This document shows, in pieces, positions 60,085 through 63,892 of a DNA stretch of 63,892 bases. Position 1 is the first letter of the stretch. Each line of letters opens with the position of its first letter. The stretch is from assembly GCA_020845495.1 (NCBI GenBank), contig JADLFM010000239.1:1-63892 (forward strand). The letters are read 5' to 3'. Made by a program: the position numbers and the translations under genes. Source of the stretch: Chloroflexota bacterium. GTDB lineage: Bacteria; Chloroflexota; UBA6077; JACCZL01. The notes below the pieces were generated by a model. That model made no database searches, was not told where the DNA came from, and worked only from the letters and a program-made list of their open reading frames with translations.

Positions 60085-60750
60085 CTATGCGATTCCGGGG
60101 ATCAGGGCCGACGTCTGTTCTCGGTAGGCCGCGTAGTCAGGGAACGTTCGTTCGAGGATCTGCTCTTCGTAGCGCAGCCGCACGATCTGGGCTGTGACAA
60201 AGACGACGTTCAGGACGACGACAAACGGCGAGAAGCGCAACCAGACTTCTCCGACGGTGATGAGCAGGCCGCCGAGGTAGATCGGGTGGCGCACGTAGCG
60301 GTACGGGCCCGTCGTGACGAGGTGTCTGGCCTGGGGGAGCAGGCTGAAAGCTCGCCCGAGGTACCAGGCGCTCCAGAACGCCAGAAGCGTCCCGGCGAGC
60401 ATGAATGCGGCAGCCAGCCCGGCCGCGTCAGGCTGGGTCACTGGCTGCGCACTGCTCAGACCGAGGGCATCGATAGCCAGGGCCGTGGTCAGCACCGCTT
60501 TCCAGTCCCGCCGCTCGGCGAGTGGCGGCGGCTTCTGCCAGTACGAGGCGAGCAGCAGGCCGAGGTAGGCAGCAGCGGCGAGTGAGAGAGCGGTCTGCAC
60601 GTCTGGATGTGGGTCGGCCAGGAGCGGCCAGTCAGCGCGCACCTGCTCGACGAGCAGCCAGCCGAAGTACAGGATCGGTCCGGCCGTGACGACGACTCGG
60701 GCGAGCCGCTGCATGGACCGTGTGCTGCTGGCGGCAACCTGGTCGGTCAT
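60085..60750 (-). CDS. Isoprenylcysteine carboxyl methyltransferase-like membrane protein
   Basis: A 221-residue membrane methyltransferase. About six hydrophobic segments lead to the C-terminal SAM-binding signature RHLVTTGPYRYVRHPIYLGG and RYEEQILERTFPDYAAYREQ, as in ICMT and phosphatidylethanolamine methyltransferases. In bacteria such proteins methylate lipids or small molecules; prenylated proteins are not expected. ATG 60750 is chosen because the earlier 40 residues are basic and low-complexity; the frame is open to 60870. Confidence 0.82.
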   Translation of the reverse strand: MTDQVAASSTRSMQRLARVVVTAGPILYFGWLLVEQVRADWPLLADPHPDVQTALSLAAAAYLGLLLASYWQKPPPLAERRDWKAVLTTALAIDALGLSSAQPVTQPDAAGLAAAFMLAGTLLAFWSAWYLGRAFSLLPQARHLVTTGPYRYVRHPIYLGGLLITVGEVWLRFSPFVVVLNVVFVTAQIVRLRYEEQILERTFPDYAAYREQTSALIPGIA

Positions 60751-60894
60751 GGCTCGGCTGTGCACTCCCCGGTCAGCCGATTCACGCCGATCCGCTGGCT
60801 GGCCCTGTGCTGGCTGGCCGCCCGTTCGGTGCTTCGACGCTTGCCGCCTGCTGCCACTGTGCTCCGCCATCCTGCTCCGCCCAGCCTCCGGCGG

Positions 60895-61725
60895 CTAGGC
60901 CAGATGATGAACGGTGAAGTCCTGGAGTTTGATCGGCTCGATCTCCAGCAGGAAACTGTAGGCGCCGACCTCGACGAGCCGGACGAGCCAGCCGCTCGGG
61001 TCGAGTCGCACGGTCATGTCGCTGTAACGGACGCCCTCAGGGCTGGAGGCGCTCAGTGGCAGATACCCCTTGCCCGGCTCCGACTCGAGCAGCGCCAGCT
61101 TTCCTTCGTAGCGGGCGGCGATGATCGTGGCGTTTTCGTACGGCGGCAGATTGATGGCGAGCTCCGAGGCGCCGGAGTCACGATAGCGGCGCCGCTCGTC
61201 ACGGAGATGGTCCATGACCTGACCGGCCCGGTACTCGCCGACTGGGTCGTCCGGCATCAAGGCTCGGGCGAGGTACGCCACTGAGGTCGACGGCGCATCA
61301 CCCTCGATGACGATCGTGTTCGCGGTAGCATTGGTGGCGTCGACGGCGAGGTAGCGGAACTGAAAGTTGCCCGCGACGTCGATAGTTTCGACTTCACAGA
61401 CCTGGACGATCAGTCCTTCGATATCGAAGCTGCTGGCGTTCCAAAATGAGGGATCGCCGGTGGCAATGGTGAAGGGCTCGCCGCTCCGGATGACGCCAGT
61501 CACCCGCTCGACCTCTCGGGCTTCGTTGGTGCGATCGGGATCGGCGCCCCAGCGTGCGTTCGGACGGGCGCGGCGGGCGGGCTCCTGCTCGCCGCGATCG
61601 TCGATCTTCATCTTGAAGAGGCGGCGGATGCGCGCTGGTGTGTCGCTCTGGCTGGTCGTGAGGTAGGCAACCAGAGCGATGATGGCGATGAGAATGACGA
61701 TAAGGGCCAGGGTACCGGCGTTCAT
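60895..61725 (-). CDS. Membrane-anchored protein of unknown function, 276 aa
   Basis: One N-terminal helix (TLALIVILIAIIALVAYL) is followed by a short basic linker and a beta-rich soluble domain of about 210 residues (VTGVIRSGEPFTIATGDPSF, then VCEVETIDVAGNFQFRYLAV). The Cys and Trp pattern is not one I recognise; DUF2491/YjfK-like and DUF4178-like proteins have similar size and often sit near DUF350 genes, but similarity cannot be shown by eye. GGAGGAG 6 nt before ATG 61725 is a strong start. It is transcribed with its neighbours on the minus strand. Confidence 0.65.
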   Translation of the reverse strand: MNAGTLALIVILIAIIALVAYLTTSQSDTPARIRRLFKMKIDDRGEQEPARRARPNARWGADPDRTNEAREVERVTGVIRSGEPFTIATGDPSFWNASSFDIEGLIVQVCEVETIDVAGNFQFRYLAVDATNATANTIVIEGDAPSTSVAYLARALMPDDPVGEYRAGQVMDHLRDERRRYRDSGASELAINLPPYENATIIAARYEGKLALLESEPGKGYLPLSASSPEGVRYSDMTVRLDPSGWLVRLVEVGAYSFLLEIEPIKLQDFTVHHLA

Positions 61726-61957
61726 GCGCCTCCTCCGAAGCGTCGTCTGACGGGGGTACGTCTGGGGGGACGTCCTGAAACGGCCACACCTGCGGGGGTC
61801 GGTAGGTTGTGGTCCGGTGTGTCGTGATCTGGGTTGTGATGGCTCGGCTTGGCGACGAGTGTCTGACACGACCGAGAGCGGCAAGGCTGCCCGCCGAGCC
61901 TGGTATGTATCGGGCGGGCGTTCGTGAGCAGACGTATCGCGGCTCGAGCGGGCGGGC

Positions 61958-63091
61958 TCATCGTCGGCCGCCGCTACTCGAGGGCGCGCTCGGACGGCTC
62001 GGCACGCTCGGTCGGGACGACGAGCCGGACGACGGGCGGGTCACGCCCTGGGATGGGGCCGTCGTCCGGGGCTGGGTCGTGGTCGAGCCGCTCCCGCTCG
62101 AACTTCCGCTCCCACTCGACGGCGCGTACGGTGCGGATGGCGCCGAGCTCGTGCTGCTGCCGTCGTTATAGGTTGGACTGCTGCCGGTCGTGCCGCCGCG
62201 CGAACTGGGCCTGGTGGCTCCCTGGCCGGGGGCAGCCGGCGGCTGTTGCGTGACCTTGCGGCCGGTCGATGAGGTCGACGGCGGCGACTCGACCCGATAG
62301 GTGCTGCCGCTTGATCCATGCGGCGAACTGATGATGATTGGCGGCGCGCCATAGCCCCAGGCGGGTGGGTTGCGCCAGAGCAGGTACATCAGGAGCAGGT
62401 CTGACGTCTCGAGGCCGCTCCCGCGCTGGTAGACGACGCGCTCACCCTGGCTGTTGATGTACCCGACCTGGCCCGGCTCGAGCTCGCTTGGGGCGAGCGG
62501 CCGGGGCTTCTGGATGCCATCGGCGAGCAGCATCACGCTCTGGGGGTAGAGTTCGTCGGGTTCGACCTTCAGCGCGATGTTGTCTTCTGGCTGGAGGTTG
62601 GAGCCGGGCGGCGGCGTGACCGCCAGCGTGTACGACCCGGGTGGGACGTTGTCGAAGTGGAAGTTGTAGGCCTGTGCGCCGTCCGCGCCCTCGGGGACGT
62701 GCGCGGATACGGTGGTGTACGTCGTGTTGGCGCCGCGTAAGACGACCTGGGCGCCAGCAACGGCGGCGACGGAATTGTCGGTGCTAAGGGATGTGATCTG
62801 GCCGCCGACGGAGCCTGGCCCGGTCGGGCGGTTGAAGCATGAGCCCAGCCCCACGAATCCCAGGACTACGAGGCCGAAGATCAGGAGGTAGAGGACCGAC
62901 GAGCCGAAAAAGGAGCCAGGGCCGCCGAACCGGGGGCTCCCGAATCCGGGCCGGCCAGAGCCAGCCGTGCCGAAGCCGGATCCCGCGGATCCGGGGTCGG
63001 AGCCGCCACGCGACGACCCCTGGGCGGACGGGGGGACCGGGCGCGACGAGCCCTGAGAGCCGCGCGGTGGTCTGGAGTGGTTCGAGTCCAT
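61958..63091 (-). CDS. Single-helix membrane protein with beta-sandwich and disordered tails
   Basis: A 377-residue protein not assigned to a family. Residues 1-62 are Gly/Ser/Pro-rich and lack a signal peptide. One helix (SVLYLLIFGLVVLGFVGLGS) at about 64-83 leads to a carboxypeptidase-regulatory-like beta-sandwich at about 95-200 (GSVGGQITSL and PPGSYTLAVTPPPGSNLQPE). A conserved-looking block at about 200-250 contains EPGQVGYINSQGERVVYQRG. The last 120 residues are Ser/Gly/Thr/Pro-rich and disordered. Likely faces the outside, anchored by the helix. It is the first gene of the minus-strand group. Confidence 0.6.
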   Translation of the reverse strand: MDSNHSRPPRGSQGSSRPVPPSAQGSSRGGSDPGSAGSGFGTAGSGRPGFGSPRFGGPGSFFGSSVLYLLIFGLVVLGFVGLGSCFNRPTGPGSVGGQITSLSTDNSVAAVAGAQVVLRGANTTYTTVSAHVPEGADGAQAYNFHFDNVPPGSYTLAVTPPPGSNLQPEDNIALKVEPDELYPQSVMLLADGIQKPRPLAPSELEPGQVGYINSQGERVVYQRGSGLETSDLLLMYLLWRNPPAWGYGAPPIIISSPHGSSGSTYRVESPPSTSSTGRKVTQQPPAAPGQGATRPSSRGGTTGSSPTYNDGSSTSSAPSAPYAPSSGSGSSSGSGSTTTQPRTTAPSQGVTRPSSGSSSRPSVPSRPSAPSSSGGRR

Positions 63092-63573
63092 GAGGTGTGT
63101 GCGTGCTTTCTTGTCGGCGCAGGCGTACCCGAGGTGTAGCGCGATACGCCTCTGTGGCCGTTGCTTCGACGCGCGGGGAGCGGCCTGTCAACCGGCGACG
63201 CGACCGCTCGGGCTGAGTATGCCATCCCCGATGGCCCGTGTGTGTGATATGCAGACGCCGAGGTGTGACCGTACGTTCCCGTCTGCCTCAGGCGGATGAG
63301 CGCCGGCCAGGCGACTGGCCACGCCCCCCTGGCACGATGCTCCGGCGCTGCGTGTGGCGACGCGCCATTCGTCGATAGTGACATGCAGGGATCACAGAGC
63401 TATCGGTCAGCGCGGGAGAACGGTGTGCCGCGTGGCAGCCCTGGCAGTGGTCCAGCCTGGCAGTGGTCCAGCCTGGCAGTGGTCCAGCCTGGCAGTGGTC
63501 CAGCCTGGCCGGCCGGGCGCCTTGGGCGGAACGTGTTAGTAGTTGTGCGTGGCGCGCAGGTGGACCGGCAGCC
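63092..63573. other. 482-nt gap before the tRNA, with a minisatellite
   Basis: No credible gene. The only structure is the 16-bp tandem repeat at 63441-63504. ORFs here are the translated repeat and shadow frames. Confidence 0.55.
63441..63504. repeat. Tandem repeat, four perfect copies of a 16-bp unit
   Basis: CTGGCAGTGGTCCAGC is repeated four times without change and followed by a partial CTGGCC. It lies about 90 nt upstream of the tRNA-Lys gene. A CTGG...CCAG inverted repeat inside each unit gives it weak hairpin potential. Confidence 0.9.
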
Positions 63574-63582
63574 TGCTAGAAT
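63574..63582 (+). promoter_or_regulatory. Extended -10 promoter of the tRNA-Lys gene
   Basis: TGCTAGAAT has the TGN extension and the hexamer TAGAAT (63577-63582). Transcription would begin near 63589, three bases before the mature tRNA end. Confidence 0.6.
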
Positions 63583-63591
63583 GGTCGTGTC

Positions 63592-63663
63592 GGGGGCGTA
63601 GCTCAACGGCAGAGCAGGGGCCTTTTAAGCCCAAGGTTCAGGGTTCGAATCCCTGCGCCCTCA
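63592..63663 (+). tRNA. tRNA-Lys (anticodon TTT)
   Basis: A cloverleaf can be drawn completely. The acceptor stem GGGGGCG pairs with CGCCCTC (one G-U); the D arm is GCTC-AACGGCA-GAGC; the anticodon arm is GGGGC-CTTTTAA-GCCCA with anticodon TTT and a mismatch at the top pair; the variable loop is AGGTT; the T arm is CAGGG-TTCGAAT-CCCTG; the discriminator is A. The 3' CCA is not encoded and would be added enzymatically. Length is 72 nt. Confidence 0.9.
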
Positions 63664-63892
63664 CCCACCAGATAGGAACTGGTCGAATCCCCTGGCTTCG
63701 AAAAGTACCATTGCTCTGACGAAGCAAGAACTTTTCGACGGGTGGGGCAAAGGTTTTTCTCCCCTCTAGTCTCGACTTCCGCCCTTATGCCGCGACCTGG
63801 GGAGGGTGGTCTCCGAGAGACCGGGCATTCTGGGCGAGCGGTGTGGGCGACGGCGGGTCCGAAAAGTGGCGATACTCCGATTCGTGTCGGAC
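63664..63892. other. Window end after the tRNA, with an inverted repeat
   Basis: No gene is visible. TCGAAAAGT (63698-63706) and ACTTTTCGA (63730-63738) form a 9-bp inverted repeat with a 23-nt loop; it is not followed by a T-run at once, although TTTTT occurs at about 63754. A third, direct CCGAAAAGTGG copy lies near 63861. Confidence 0.45.

Noticed and set aside
63441..63504. Possible small coding gene over the 16-bp repeats (63296-63601)
   Set aside because: The peptide is just the translated repeat plus low-complexity sequence; no ribosome binding site and no hydrophobic core.
1..63892. Insertion sequences, prophage or integrative elements
   Set aside because: No transposase, integrase, recombinase or terminal inverted repeats with target duplications were seen on either strand.

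Overview
The window is GC-rich, densely coding bacterial chromosome. It uses many GTG starts, strong GGAGG-type ribosome binding sites and frequent ATGA or GTGA stop/start overlaps. The SufU-type SUF operon with an embedded Rieske gene, the mycobacterial-type GlgM-like glycosyltransferase, the ADP-forming acyl-CoA synthetase and the many GT-C membrane glycosyltransferases suggest Chloroflexota, possibly a Thermomicrobia-like lineage. No rRNA or other phylogenetic marker is present, so this assignment is an inference. I see no transposase, phage gene or CRISPR array.

Layout. (1) 1-2050: an OpgC-type membrane acyltransferase, a 48-residue ORF, then the suf promoter with an IscR-like palindrome. 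(2) 2051-9741: an Fe-S assembly operon, Rrf2 regulator-sufC-sufB-(hairpin)-sufD-Rieske-sufS-sufU, with a GlgM-like glycosyltransferase attached at its end. (3) 9742-15408: a D-threonine-aldolase-like PLP enzyme, a stand-alone tRNA-binding-domain protein, and a tungstate uptake operon (tupABC) led by a GntR-HTH/periplasmic-binding-like fusion regulator with a palindromic operator. (4) 15522-17342: an amidohydrolase and an alpha/beta hydrolase. (5) 17389-27557: three polytopic GT-C/GT39-type membrane proteins, a dolichol-phosphate-type GT2, a disordered protein and a secreted TIM-barrel/SH3 protein. (6) 27719-29472: an oxidoreductase and an Asp/Glu racemase family protein. (7) 29500-34862: a complete branched-chain amino acid type ABC transporter, transcribed livG-livF-livK-livH-livM. 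(8) 35134-36522: a polyprenol-phosphate mannose synthase-like GT2, a minisatellite and a tiny membrane protein.

(9) 36755-45061: an acyl-CoA catabolic gene run behind a good promoter: two adjacent acyl-CoA dehydrogenases, a MaoC hydratase, an ADP-forming acyl-CoA synthetase, an MFE-2-like SDR, a thiolase-like protein without visible catalytic cysteines, and a DUF35 OB-fold partner. Together these could activate an acid and carry it through an (R)-type beta-oxidation cycle ending in thiolysis or retro-aldol cleavage. (10) 45030-49359: an amidohydrolase and two tandem Ldh2-type dehydrogenase paralogues. (11) 49581-50671: a GlsB/YeaQ stress membrane protein and a GNAT acetyltransferase. (12) 50910-59269: a surface-glycan cluster with a KpsC-like protein carrying a cysteine cluster, an FkbM-type methyltransferase with a coiled-coil tail, an NAD-dependent epimerase, a second methyltransferase, a GT4 and a GT2. 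(13) 59302-63091, minus strand: a DUF350-like membrane protein, an isoprenylcysteine-methyltransferase-like protein and two membrane-anchored proteins of unknown function. (14) 63592-63663: tRNA-Lys(TTT).

The candidates I find most worth attention are the fused tungstate regulator and its operator (11744-12917), the thiolase-like/DUF35 pair (43432-45061), the cysteine-cluster KpsC-like protein with its methyltransferase-coiled-coil neighbour, the IscR-type control of suf with an internal terminator, and several short tandem repeats placed in gaps between genes. No single locus is clearly a wholly new system from sequence alone.
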